Assembly: GCF_011320225.1 (NCBI RefSeq)
Contig: NZ_JAAOEN010000009.1
Coordinates: 1-64,000 of the forward strand
Source: Phytoactinopolyspora limicola
Lineage (GTDB): Bacteria; Actinomycetota; Actinomycetes; Jiangellales; Jiangellaceae
Length of the DNA: 64,000 nucleotides
Direction: 5' to 3'
Part shown: positions 54,076 to 61,613 of the stretch, one piece after another
How the letters are laid out: each line of letters opens with the position of its first letter
Numbering within the stretch: the first letter of the stretch is position 1
The notes under the pieces: model-generated
Database searches by the model: none
What the model was told of the DNA's origin: nothing
The model's input: the letters and a program-made list of their open reading frames with translations, nothing else
Program-made: the position numbers and the translations under genes

Positions 54076-55775
54076 CCTGAGTTCCACAACTTTAGTACCC
54101 GGGGTCGATGCCGAGGGCTGTGAGGATGTGCGTGGCGGTGTCGCTGGTCTGGGGTGTTGCGGTGATCTTGTGTCCGTTGATGTTGATGGTGACATCGCGT
54201 AGTGGTCGGAGCGTTTGTATGATCTTGTTCAGGCTCAGGCCGGTGGCTGATTGCATGTAGCGCGCGATGGCTAGTGCGGTGAACACGATGGTCAGGTGCG
54301 CTTCGATGGCGTCTCTGACGCGGTGAAAGATCGGCCGGGCGCGCAGGTCACTTTTCGACATTCTGAACGATTGTTCGACGTGCCAGAGCTGGTGGTAGGA
54401 GGAGACCACTTCGGCGGCGGGCATGATGCTGGCTTCAATGTTGGTGCAGTATCCCTTCCAGCCGACGAGTTCCATCGCCCGGTCGTAGGTGGCCTGGTCG
54501 AACTCCCTGTCTTTGTTCGTCTCCTTGACGAAGCGGGCCTTCTTCGGTTTGGTCTGCCCATCGATGATCGCGATCGCCCGGTTGCGTTGCTTGTTCAGCG
54601 TCGATTGATCCTTCAGGGCCCGTTTGCGGCGGTACTGCCACACCGCTCGCCATTGGTCCGGGTGCTCGTGCGGGTCCCAGACCGGCTCGGCCCGTGTCAT
54701 CGTCCGTTTCGCATCTGGGCGGCCGTGACGCATCGTGACCGTATCCACGGTCTGCCCGTCGTCGTGGTGGGTGCCGTGCCAGCGGAAATGCTTGGCCAAG
54801 TCCTGGGGTGCCTTGGTCGCCTTGGACCCGACGATGAACCGCATACCCGCGTCATCGAGAGCCTGAAGGTTGTCGGCCGAGAGCATCCCGGCATCAGCGA
54901 CGACGACCATGTCAGCAATGTTGTGGCGTTGCTGGAACTCCTTCACCACGGGCACGATCGTGTGGGTCTCGGCCGTATTGCCCTGGTAGGAATGGATCTC
55001 TAGCGGAAACCCCGACCGGTCCACCAGGAGCCCCACAATGATCTGCGGATCGACCCGGCGTTGCTTGGAGTAGCCCACCTTGCGGTACTCGTCCTCGTGC
55101 TCAGCCTCGAAATGCAACGAGGTGACGTCGTACAAGCACAACGCCAGGCCACTCGTAGCCGCACTATGGGCGAAGCAGGCCTTGGCCACCTGGCCCCGGT
55201 AGTCACGGTCCCTGGCACGTTTGAGCGCGTTGAGCAGCGTGTTGTGATGCGCAGCGTCCAACCCGAGCTCGTCCAGCACCCGGATGCTGTCGAGTTTCGA
55301 CGTCGGCTCCACCAGCCGAGCCAGCACCAGCTGGTAGAACACCTCATCACCGATCGCGTCAGTGAACCCGAGCCGGGCGTACGCGGTCCGGATCGTCTCG
55401 GTCAACATCCGGCTGGCCATCGACTCGACCACAGCAGACGCCGCGCCAGCGGTCACAGCCTCCAAGCCAAGATCCAAAGTGCCCTGACCAGGGTTGAGCC
55501 GAGCAAGCTCGTCATGGGCAACGAGGAGCAGCGCAGCTAGCTCTGCCTCGGTGTGAGCCGAACCGATGTGCTTGTGGATCTCGGTCCTGCCCCTCACCTT
55601 CTCCGCTATCTGCACCGCCGTCGCCCCGGACGCAGTCCTCACTCGACGGATATAGGGACGCACCAGCCCACCATAACCACCCCGATTAGTACCCCGTTCC
55701 CGGACGCCACAACTCCCTCACCAGCACAAACACCCGACACAACCCCCAACTAAACGATCAGTTGTGGAACTCAGG
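54076..55775. mobile_element. IS1634-family insertion sequence, complete
   Basis: Bounded by a 16-bp inverted repeat: CCTGAGTTCCACAACT (54076-54091) and its complement (55760-55775). It contains one transposase gene. No convincing target duplication could be seen. It inserted at the 5' side of the abiEii gene, removing that gene's start and probably the neighbouring antitoxin. Confidence 0.88.
54092..55663 (-). CDS. IS1634-family transposase
   Basis: A 523-aa DDE transposase, full length. It starts MRPYIRRVRTASGATAVQIA and has LCLYDVTSLHFEAE (first Asp), VGLLVDRSGFPLEIHSYQGNTAE, DMVVVADAGMLSADNLQAL (second Asp), and the late Y-x2-W-HVEQSFRMSK segment (Glu) typical of IS4-like families. The gene appears intact and so could be active. 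Confidence 0.95.
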   Translation of the reverse strand: MRPYIRRVRTASGATAVQIAEKVRGRTEIHKHIGSAHTEAELAALLLVAHDELARLNPGQGTLDLGLEAVTAGAASAVVESMASRMLTETIRTAYARLGFTDAIGDEVFYQLVLARLVEPTSKLDSIRVLDELGLDAAHHNTLLNALKRARDRDYRGQVAKACFAHSAATSGLALCLYDVTSLHFEAEHEDEYRKVGYSKQRRVDPQIIVGLLVDRSGFPLEIHSYQGNTAETHTIVPVVKEFQQRHNIADMVVVADAGMLSADNLQALDDAGMRFIVGSKATKAPQDLAKHFRWHGTHHDDGQTVDTVTMRHGRPDAKRTMTRAEPVWDPHEHPDQWRAVWQYRRKRALKDQSTLNKQRNRAIAIIDGQTKPKKARFVKETNKDREFDQATYDRAMELVGWKGYCTNIEASIMPAAEVVSSYHQLWHVEQSFRMSKSDLRARPIFHRVRDAIEAHLTIVFTALAIARYMQSATGLSLNKIIQTLRPLRDVTININGHKITATPQTSDTATHILTALGIDPGY

Positions 55776-56470
55776 GGCGTTCCGCCGTGCTCTGGAGGAT
55801 CGCCTGAAGGTCCGCGCTGGTGGGGACGGTGCGCGTGTCACGAGGGGCCGCAAGCGTGTGGTGTTCGACCGGTTCTTGGCTCGTCTTGTCGAGGTGGCGG
55901 CTGGGGAGTGGGTGCTCAAGGGAGGGCTCGCGCTCGATTTGCGACTGGCGGACCGTGCGCGCTCGACCAAGGATATCGATCTGGCGTGGCGGGGAGACGA
56001 GGACGAGTTGCTCGACGTTCTCATCGACGCAGCCGTCTACGATCAGGGTGACTTTTTCACGTTCGCCGTGGAGCGAACCGGCGATCCCGATCGCGGTGCA
56101 GGCGGCGGAGAAGCTGCACGCCTACAGCCGTACCTATGAGGGTGGGCGGGTCAGCAGCCGCGCCAAGGACCTTGTCGATCTCGCGCTGATCGCCCACTTG
56201 TTTACCCTCGATGCTGACCAGCTGCGGCGAGCGATCGAGGACGAGTTCGCCGCGCGTGCAACCCACAAAAAGCCACAGCACTTGCCGCCATCCCCTGAGC
56301 AATGGCGGGAGCCGTTTGGTCAACTGGCGGCGGCTGTCGGGCTCGATCGTGACCTCGATGTTGGCCGCGGTGCCGCAGCGGCGATGTTCGACCCGATCCT
56401 CAAGCATCAGATCCAGGCTGGCACATGGAGCCCAGAGACGCAGCAATGGACCAACATCACGACCAGCTGA
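55776..56470 (+). pseudogene. abiEii: abiEii-like nucleotidyltransferase toxin, disrupted
   Basis: A type IV toxin-antitoxin toxin-like gene in two frames. Frame 1 (to about 56075) has RKRVVFDRFLARLVEVAAG, WVLKGGLALDLRLADRARSTKDIDLAW, the GG-x-nucleotidyltransferase motif with DIDL. Frame 2 then continues at AIPIAVQAAEKLHAYSRTYEG, RAKDLVDLALIAHLF. The middle of the family (about 50-60 residues) is missing and the frame changes, and the N-terminus is cut by the IS. No abiEi antitoxin remains. Certainly inactive if the family length is right. Confidence 0.8.
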
Positions 56471-56845
56471 CGCTGCTTGTGCCAAATGCGGGCTCAAGTT
56501 GCCGCCAGTATCGAATGGGACGATGCATCGCCACAGGTCAGGTCACCGGTGTCGCGCATGCGGGGACAGCGCCCTGTCAAGGTGCTGGTTTGGAGCTCAT
56601 GGTGGCGGCGTGAAGCCGGACTGACAGGGGGATTGGCATCGGGGGGAGTGCCGACTCGTCAGCGTCGGAACGAGGGTGTGAACTCGCCCATCGTTTTCCC
56701 ATCGAATTCGACAGGAAACGATCCACAACGACCCGAAACGACCGGTTATCCTATTCATCATTGGAGTCAGCCGATTCCGATAAAACATGAGGTGACTCGT
56801 GGTTTTCCGAGACGACCGGAAATGTCGCCGCGCCGGCGGCGTACT
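56471..56845. other. 375-bp right arm of the element, no gene
   Basis: No supported gene on either strand. The part around 56690-56800 is lower in GC and includes AT-rich words such as GATAAAACATGAGG. It may hold the integrase arm-binding sites next to attR. Confidence 0.5.
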
Positions 56846-56881
56846 TCAAGGGGTCGCAGGTTCAAATCCTGTCAGCCCGAC
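56846..56881 (+). other. attR core (36-bp copy of tRNA-Pro 3' end)
   Basis: Identical to 50203-50238. Upstream bases do not restore a tRNA (no acceptor 5' half or D arm), so this is only the att repeat. Confidence 0.93.
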
Positions 56882-57299
56882 CGTGTGATGTCTCAGGACA
56901 TCGAGGACAGCCGGACCTACGATCTTGTAGGTCCGGTTTTCTGTGTTTTGGGTTGTGGGCCTGGGGGCGGCCGGTGCCCAGGACCTGCTCGACGACGGCG
57001 GCCGGGGTGGCGGCAGGTGAGGTCTTGGGGCGTCGGGAGCGGGGGGTGAACGCGGCCTCGCCGTCTGCTCGGTAGATCGCGACGCCGAACAGCAGGTTGT
57101 ACACGGCGATGTACTCACCAGAAGTGACATCCACGCGGGTAGTGGTGTCGAACAGTCCCCAGAGTCCCTCGAACATCCACGCGGCGGCATTCCCGACGGC
57201 GTTGGCCACCCATTCTAACGGTGCGCTGACCAGCGTCGCGGCGGCTTCGCCGGCGATGTTGCACACGGTCGAGATCACGGGAACGTCGCAGACCGCCAT
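56862..57299 (-). pseudogene. Truncated conjugal-transfer membrane protein
   Basis: ATG 57299 starts MAVCDVPVISTVCNIAGEAA followed by LWGLFDTTTRVDVTSGEYIAVYNLLFGVAI. This matches the N-terminus of the large transfer-associated membrane protein of actinobacterial conjugative elements. The expected hydrophobic helices after about residue 75 are absent; the frame instead runs on through unrelated Arg/Pro-rich sequence to a stop inside attR. So only about 57075-57299 is native. Confidence 0.65.
56911..56945 (+). terminator. Intrinsic terminator right of attR
   Basis: CCGGACCTAC, loop GATCTT, GTAGGTCCGG, then TTTTCTGTGTTTT: a textbook rho-independent terminator 30 bp beyond the tRNA-end repeat. 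It is presumably the original tRNA-Pro terminator, now 6.7 kb away from the functional tRNA because of the insertion. Confidence 0.85.
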
Positions 57300-57348
57300 G
57301 ACGGCTCCTCCAGGCATCAGGGTTTGGTAGGCACGGGCGACGTGTGGG

Positions 57349-57681
57349 CTACACGCTCTGGCCGACACCCCAGAAGAAGTTGATCAGCGCCACCGACGCG
57401 CCGCAGATGATCGCGGCGCCGCACGAGACGAGCACCCCAGTCTTTCCCCGTCCGGAGAGGTGGGGATTCGACGAGTTCGACCCGAAGCCCCATACGATCG
57501 CGCTGACGATGAGCGCCAGAACGGACAGGATCAACCCGATCGTCATGACCGCACCGACGATCCGCCGCAACGCCCGGATACCCGGCAGCCCGCGTTCATT
57601 CGGGGTGATGTTGATCTGGGTCGGCGTCGCGTCGGCGATGGAAGTGAGTACCTCGACTGCGGCGTTGAGGGGTTCCAACAT
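57349..57681 (-). CDS. DUF6112-family small membrane protein
   Basis: 110 aa from ATG 57681. Two hydrophobic helices, AVMTIGLILSVLALIVSAIVWGFGS and TGVLVSCGAAIICGASVALINFF, with a loop carrying SGRGKTG. This is the pattern of DUF6112 proteins in actinobacterial integrative conjugative elements, which lie just before the transfer membrane protein, as here. It is part of an element remnant. Confidence 0.75.
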   Translation of the reverse strand: MLEPLNAAVEVLTSIADATPTQINITPNERGLPGIRALRRIVGAVMTIGLILSVLALIVSAIVWGFGSNSSNPHLSGRGKTGVLVSCGAAIICGASVALINFFWGVGQSV

Positions 57682-57776
57682 GATCAATGACGTTCCTTCG
57701 CACCTAGGTGGAAGACGGACTCGTCGTACAGGTGCGCCCACGTTGCCCACCCAGCGGAGGGCGACGCTTGCCAGGA

Positions 57777-57912
57777 CTAGATCGTTGAGCCGAGGTCGAT
57801 CAGGAAGTTCGTCCACCCAACCGCGGCACCAGCCAAGACGGCAGCGCCAAGAGATACCCACACGCCCGCCCTCGCCCGGGCTACGGACTGAACCGCGTCG
57901 CCATCTTGGGGA
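57777..57912 (-). pseudogene. C-terminal fragment of a second DUF6112-like protein
   Basis: The frame ending at 57777 reads DAVQSVARARAGVWVSLGAA, then VLAGAAVGWTNFLIDLGSTI, equal to the second helix and C-terminus of DUF6112 proteins. The first helix is missing and an in-frame stop precedes it. Together with the next gene it gives the tandem DUF6112 arrangement of such elements. Confidence 0.6.
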
Positions 57913-57973
57913 GGTCATTCTCCCGTACGAGCCCGTAGGGCTCCGGCGGTAGAGGTGTACAAGTCTGCCTTGT

Positions 57974-58072
57974 TTGTCGGGCGAAGGTAACTCACGTTGT
58001 CGGGTAACACTGGATCGTGTTGTCGGGTCAAAAGGGCTCTCATTGTCGGGTAAGATCAGCTCATGTTGTCGG
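57974..58072 (+). repeat. Five TTGTCGG motifs at an exact 23-bp period (iteron-like)
   Basis: TTGTCGG starts at 57974, 57997, 58020, 58043 and 58066, spaced exactly 23 bp. Four of the five are followed by G or GT (TTGTCGGGT in three). The bases between are only weakly alike. Regular spacing near two helical turns suggests a protein binding series such as plasmid/ICE iterons or multiple terminal sites of an insertion sequence. Confidence 0.75.
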
Positions 58073-58099
58073 ATGGCCATGTTGATCGCCGCCTCCTGA

Positions 58100-58830
58100 C
58101 CGTGGTCTCTGGCACTGGAGGAGCAGCCGGCGGTTGCCGTGACGGGGCCGCGGACATCGGGGAAGAGCACTCTAGCCCGTAAGATCGTCGATGGTCTGGG
58201 TGGCACGTTGCTTGACCTAGATGATCCAGCGGTGCGCGCCCTAGCCGAGGATGACCCTTCTGCGTTGTGGGCGACCTCGCTGAGCTCGTCGTGGTTGAAG
58301 AGTTCCAGCGTGTGCCGCCGGTGCTGTCCGCAATCAAAGCCGAGCTGAACGTCGACCGTCGGCCGGGTCGGTACGTCCTAACAGGTTCGGCGCGACATCA
58401 AGTAGTGCCGGAGCTCGCCGACTACCTCACCGGGAGAATCGAGCTGCTGACCTTGTGGCCCTTCGCGATGGCAGAGCTCGAGCCTGGAGCAGCATCGATT
58501 GTCGACCGGCTGTTCGATGGATCATTGACCATGCAGCGTCGTGCCACTGCCATCGATCGCAAGGCTCTCGTCGATCTTGTCCTGCGTGGTGGTTGCCCGA
58601 TCGCTGTCACGCTGGGGCCGCCTGCGCGGGGACGGTGGTCGCGTAACCTGGTCGACCTTGTCGCCGAGGGCAGGAGTCGACGCCGGGTCGACTCTGCGCC
58701 CCGAGATCCTGCGGAACTTCCTGCAGCTCAGTGCTGCCAGAACCGCCCAGATACTCAACGTCGCCGAACTCGGTCGAGATGTGGGATTGGAGCGTGACCA
58801 GGCCGGCGAGATGCCGAGTTGTCGCATGGA
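58100..58830 (+). pseudogene. AAA-type ATPase (DUF4143-like), frameshifted
   Basis: Three frames carry consecutive parts of one protein: AVAVTGPRTSGKSTLARKIV with Walker A (58112-58270), then ELVVVEEFQRVPPVLSAIKAEL and YVLTGSARHQVVPELADYLTGR with WPFAMAELEPG (58270-58660), then LRPEILRNFLQLSAARTAQ, ILNVAELGRDVGLE (about 58690-58800). No single frame covers it and the C-terminal domain is absent, so it is a decayed gene. Confidence 0.75.
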
Positions 58831-58845
58831 ATCGCCGGTTTGGTG

Positions 58846-59100
58846 TCAGCCAAGCCATTGGATGAGCAGCAGGTGGACTTCTTGTTGTTCCTCATGGATG
58901 AGGTAGATGATCTGGCCGGCGTGGTCGGGGCCGAAGGGCCACCACCTCACTGCGCCGTCGGGGTTAGCGTCATGCTGGGGACGGCCGTTCCATGGTGTGA
59001 GCTGAAGGACGTCGAGGATCTCAGCGTAGGCAGCCAGTGCTTCGTTGGGGAGTTCGGCGAGTTGGTCGAGTACGGCTGCGTCCGGGATGAGGCGGTACAT
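58846..59100 (-). CDS. RelE-like toxin of a type II-like pair
   Basis: 84 aa: MYRLIPDAAVLDQLAELPNE at the start, a middle LQLTPWNGRPQHDANPDGAVRWW and an end GQIIYLIHEEQQEVHLLLIQWLG. The pattern of strands and basic/aromatic residues is that of small RelE-type actinobacterial proteins. Its ATG directly abuts the stop of the upstream partner (59101), as in TA operons where the antitoxin comes first. Activity not demonstrable. Confidence 0.65.
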   Translation of the reverse strand: MYRLIPDAAVLDQLAELPNEALAAYAEILDVLQLTPWNGRPQHDANPDGAVRWWPFGPDHAGQIIYLIHEEQQEVHLLLIQWLG

Positions 59101-59436
59101 CTAGGAACTCAAGCGTTGCCGGATGAGTTCGTGCATCTGCTCTGCGGGCACGGCATCGGGGTTGTGGCCGCTGTGGGTGATCTGTTCGGCCTTGGCCAGC
59201 ACACGGAAGTACGAGCCCGGATCTGTGGTCTCGGTGTAAGCGATGTGCTGCCACTTGCGGAGAAACTCATGCACGCCGGTGAGGTCTTTAGATTGCTTGG
59301 CCCGTTCCAGGACGATGTCCCATTCGGTGTCGAACTCGACGGCGACTCGCCAGCTTAGGCGTGCCCGGATAGCTACCGGGTCGGCGGCCGGTGGTGCTGG
59401 GTGATCGCCGCGGAGTGGCTCGGCTGGCGTGGTCAT
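59101..59436 (-). CDS. DUF6247-like putative antitoxin
   Basis: 111 aa. After a Pro-rich start, PVAIRARLSWRVAVEFDTEWDIVLERAKQS and LTGVHEFLRKWQHIAY match DUF6247 proteins, which precede small RelE-like genes. Its stop touches the next ATG without gap, indicating one transcript. The role as antitoxin is inferred from arrangement. Confidence 0.65.
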   Translation of the reverse strand: MTTPAEPLRGDHPAPPAADPVAIRARLSWRVAVEFDTEWDIVLERAKQSKDLTGVHEFLRKWQHIAYTETTDPGSYFRVLAKAEQITHSGHNPDAVPAEQMHELIRQRLSS

Positions 59437-59547
59437 ATTCCCACGATAGCCCAGCCGGACGTTCTTCTCGCTTGATCTGGGGGTGCTGCACGGATGGGTG
59501 ACATCTGATTTGGCTTGCCTGTGAGGGCGGTCTAGAAGGATGTCGTT

Positions 59548-59770
59548 GTGCCCAAGCCTTATCCGAGCGAGTTTCGTGACGACGTAGTGCGTGCTGCGCA
59601 GCCGCGAGCCTGGAGTGACGATCGGGCAGATCGCCCGTGACTTCGGTGTTCATCTGATGACGCTGGAGAAGGGGCTGTGGCTTGCCGGTGTCGAGCACGG
59701 CGTCAAGCCCGGCCAGACGCGCAGCGCAGATTGTGTGGTACGCATGCTAAGCCTGGTTCGGGAGCTGTGA
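59548..59770 (+). pseudogene. IS3-family OrfA remnant
   Basis: GTG 59548 begins PKPYPSEFRDDVVRAAQ (transposase HTH start). A one-base shift near 59600 leads to REPGVTIGQIARDFGVHLMTLEKGLW. The sequence then degenerates to a stop at 59770. No orfB follows. Frameshift and truncation mean it is inactive. Confidence 0.75.
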
Positions 59771-59779
59771 GGAGGCTCG

Positions 59780-60325
59780 TTGCAAAGAAGTAGCGGCTTC
59801 GTGGGCTGTTGGCTTGTTATCGCAGCGACAGCCTGTGGCTGCGGACTGTCGACCGGGCCGTCTGAAGGCGGTCCACTTCGGCTGGGTGAAGACTCTAGTC
59901 GCACCTGCATTCCGTCGGCGTCGGGGCAAATTGTGACCTTTGGCTACAACGTGCTGACCAATGAGTCGGATGCCGACATCGAGCTTCGAGCAGTGGAGAT
60001 CGACGATCCTGTCAATGTCGAGCTCGTCCACGCGCTCGTTACACCGACGGATATGGAGACGATTGGGGTGTGGGCGGAGTGGCCACCGCCGTACGGCGAG
60101 GACGACTTGATGTGGTCCGGGCGCGAAGAAGCTGCAGGCGCAACTATCGGGCCAGGCGAAGAACGAGGTTTGGTACTTGGCCTCGAGCCGACGACTGCGG
60201 ACGAGGTCGGCCGTTCATCGGCGATACGTGTAACCTACGTTGACGATCGAGGCCGCGAGTTCGTGGCTGTAGCAACGACCGGAATTCTCGTCGCGTCCGG
60301 GCGCGACACCTGTGCAGACCTCTGA
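59780..60325 (+). CDS. Putative secreted lipoprotein
   Basis: 181 aa from TTG 59780 (RBS GGAGG nearby). N-terminus SSGFVGCWLVIAATACGCGLS is a hydrophobic signal with a lipobox-like ATAC. The mature part is beta-rich, SGQIVTFGYNVLTNESDADIELRAVEI, with an end DTCADL that may pair with Cys in SRTCIPSA. It looks like a small immunoglobulin-like secreted protein. No known family can be named. Confidence 0.65.
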   Translation: MQRSSGFVGCWLVIAATACGCGLSTGPSEGGPLRLGEDSSRTCIPSASGQIVTFGYNVLTNESDADIELRAVEIDDPVNVELVHALVTPTDMETIGVWAEWPPPYGEDDLMWSGREEAAGATIGPGEERGLVLGLEPTTADEVGRSSAIRVTYVDDRGREFVAVATTGILVASGRDTCADL

Positions 60326-60436
60326 AGCACTGACCGGACTGTTCCGCAGTCGCCGAGGCCGAGTGTCGACGGCGCTTGTCCTTCGGTCCGGCCGGCCAGG
60401 CCTCGGGGATCGGCGGTATTCGGCTAGGGTTCGGTC

Positions 60437-61579
60437 GTGGCCTCGCCGTCGCCGAGCTTCGTCGGTATCGACTTGGCTTGGGGCCCCAGGGCACGGACAG
60501 GCATGGCCGTGGTGGACGATGCTGGCCGATTGGTTCATTCCGGTGCTGTCCGGACTAACGACGACATCGATGGGTGGCTGCGAACGTTCGCGAGCGGGGT
60601 CGTTGTCGCGGCGGTCGATGCGCCGTTGATCGTGCCGAACGAGACGGGACAGCGACGATGTGAGACGGAGATCTCTCGAGCGTTCTGGCGTTACAAGATC
60701 GGCGCGCACTCCTCCAATCGAAGCCGCGCCGAGTTCAATCCTCCGCGTGCGGCGACTCTCGCGGACCGATGTGGCTGGTTGGTGGACCCTGCCCAGCGTG
60801 GGAGTGTCAATGCGCCGGTGTGCATTGAGGTCTACCCGCATCCGGCGATGGTTGGACTGTTTGGTCTCGCCGAGCGGATCATCTACAAGTCGGGGCCCTC
60901 CCGGGCCGAAGGCTTCGCCCAGTTGGTGCGGCACTTCGCCTCGATCGGTGAGTTGTGTTTGAGTGAGCATCCACGATGGGCGGAACTGTCTCACATTGTC
61001 GCGGATCCGAAACCCGGCGACGTGACCCGCATTGAGGATGAGCTGGACGCTATCTTCTGCGCGCACTTGGCATGGCTCTGGCACCACCGCCCGGACAGCC
61101 TGCAGGTCTATGGCTCGCTCGAGGATGGCTACATCGTCGCGCCACCGCCACCGCTGACCATGCCGGAACCGCCGGCCGACGACGTTTCGGGGCAGGCGTC
61201 GCCCGTATCGACGGCCAAGACCGCCATTGCCGTTGATGTCGTTGGTCGGCCTACGGGTTTCGCGGCCGAAGACAATGAGCAGCGTTGGAAGGCTGCGGTG
61301 CGAACGGCGTGCGCGGGTAGGACCGTTTCGCGGTCGAGCCGGGGCGGTATCGATGTCGAGTATCGCCTTGATCCCAGCCAGGTCGGCGACAACGCACCAG
61401 ACCTCGACAATCTCCTCAAGGCGACGATCGACGCACTCGACGAGGTCCTCGGCCACCGGCCAGGGACGTTTGGCCGCCCGCAGGCCGATGACGATCGCGT
61501 CGATCGCATCGTGGCGTCCAAGCGAGTCGCCCGGCCAGGCGAGCCCCCGGGTGCCCGTCTGCTCATCTTTGAACTGTGA
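60437..61579 (+). CDS. DUF429 - RusA-like fusion protein
   Basis: 380 aa from GTG 60437. Residues about 8-240 are a DUF429 RNase-H-like domain: FVGIDLAWGPRARTGMAVVD (first Asp), VVAAVDAPLIVPNETGQRRCE, VCIEVYPHPAM, and TRIEDELDAIFCAHLAWLW. After a Pro-rich linker (about 240-260), residues 265-380 look like a RusA Holliday-junction resolvase: APDLDNLLKATIDALDEVLG (Asp322, Asp324, Lys328) and QADDDRVDRIVASKR (Asp351-353, Lys362). The RusA catalytic acidic residues and lysine are present. Role unknown; joined nuclease folds suggest nucleic-acid processing. Confidence 0.8.
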   Translation: MASPSPSFVGIDLAWGPRARTGMAVVDDAGRLVHSGAVRTNDDIDGWLRTFASGVVVAAVDAPLIVPNETGQRRCETEISRAFWRYKIGAHSSNRSRAEFNPPRAATLADRCGWLVDPAQRGSVNAPVCIEVYPHPAMVGLFGLAERIIYKSGPSRAEGFAQLVRHFASIGELCLSEHPRWAELSHIVADPKPGDVTRIEDELDAIFCAHLAWLWHHRPDSLQVYGSLEDGYIVAPPPPLTMPEPPADDVSGQASPVSTAKTAIAVDVVGRPTGFAAEDNEQRWKAAVRTACAGRTVSRSSRGGIDVEYRLDPSQVGDNAPDLDNLLKATIDALDEVLGHRPGTFGRPQADDDRVDRIVASKRVARPGEPPGARLLIFEL

Positions 61580-61613
61580 CGACGGCCGGCGGTCACCCGG
61601 ATCTGGATCGGCC

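Noticed and set aside
56821-56881. Possible second tRNA-Pro
   Set aside because: Only the 3' 36 bp are present; it is the att repeat.
57682-58206. Long minus-strand extension of the DUF6112 frame
   Set aside because: It reads through the 23-bp repeats and out of frame through the DUF6112 fragment; the conserved part starts at 57681.
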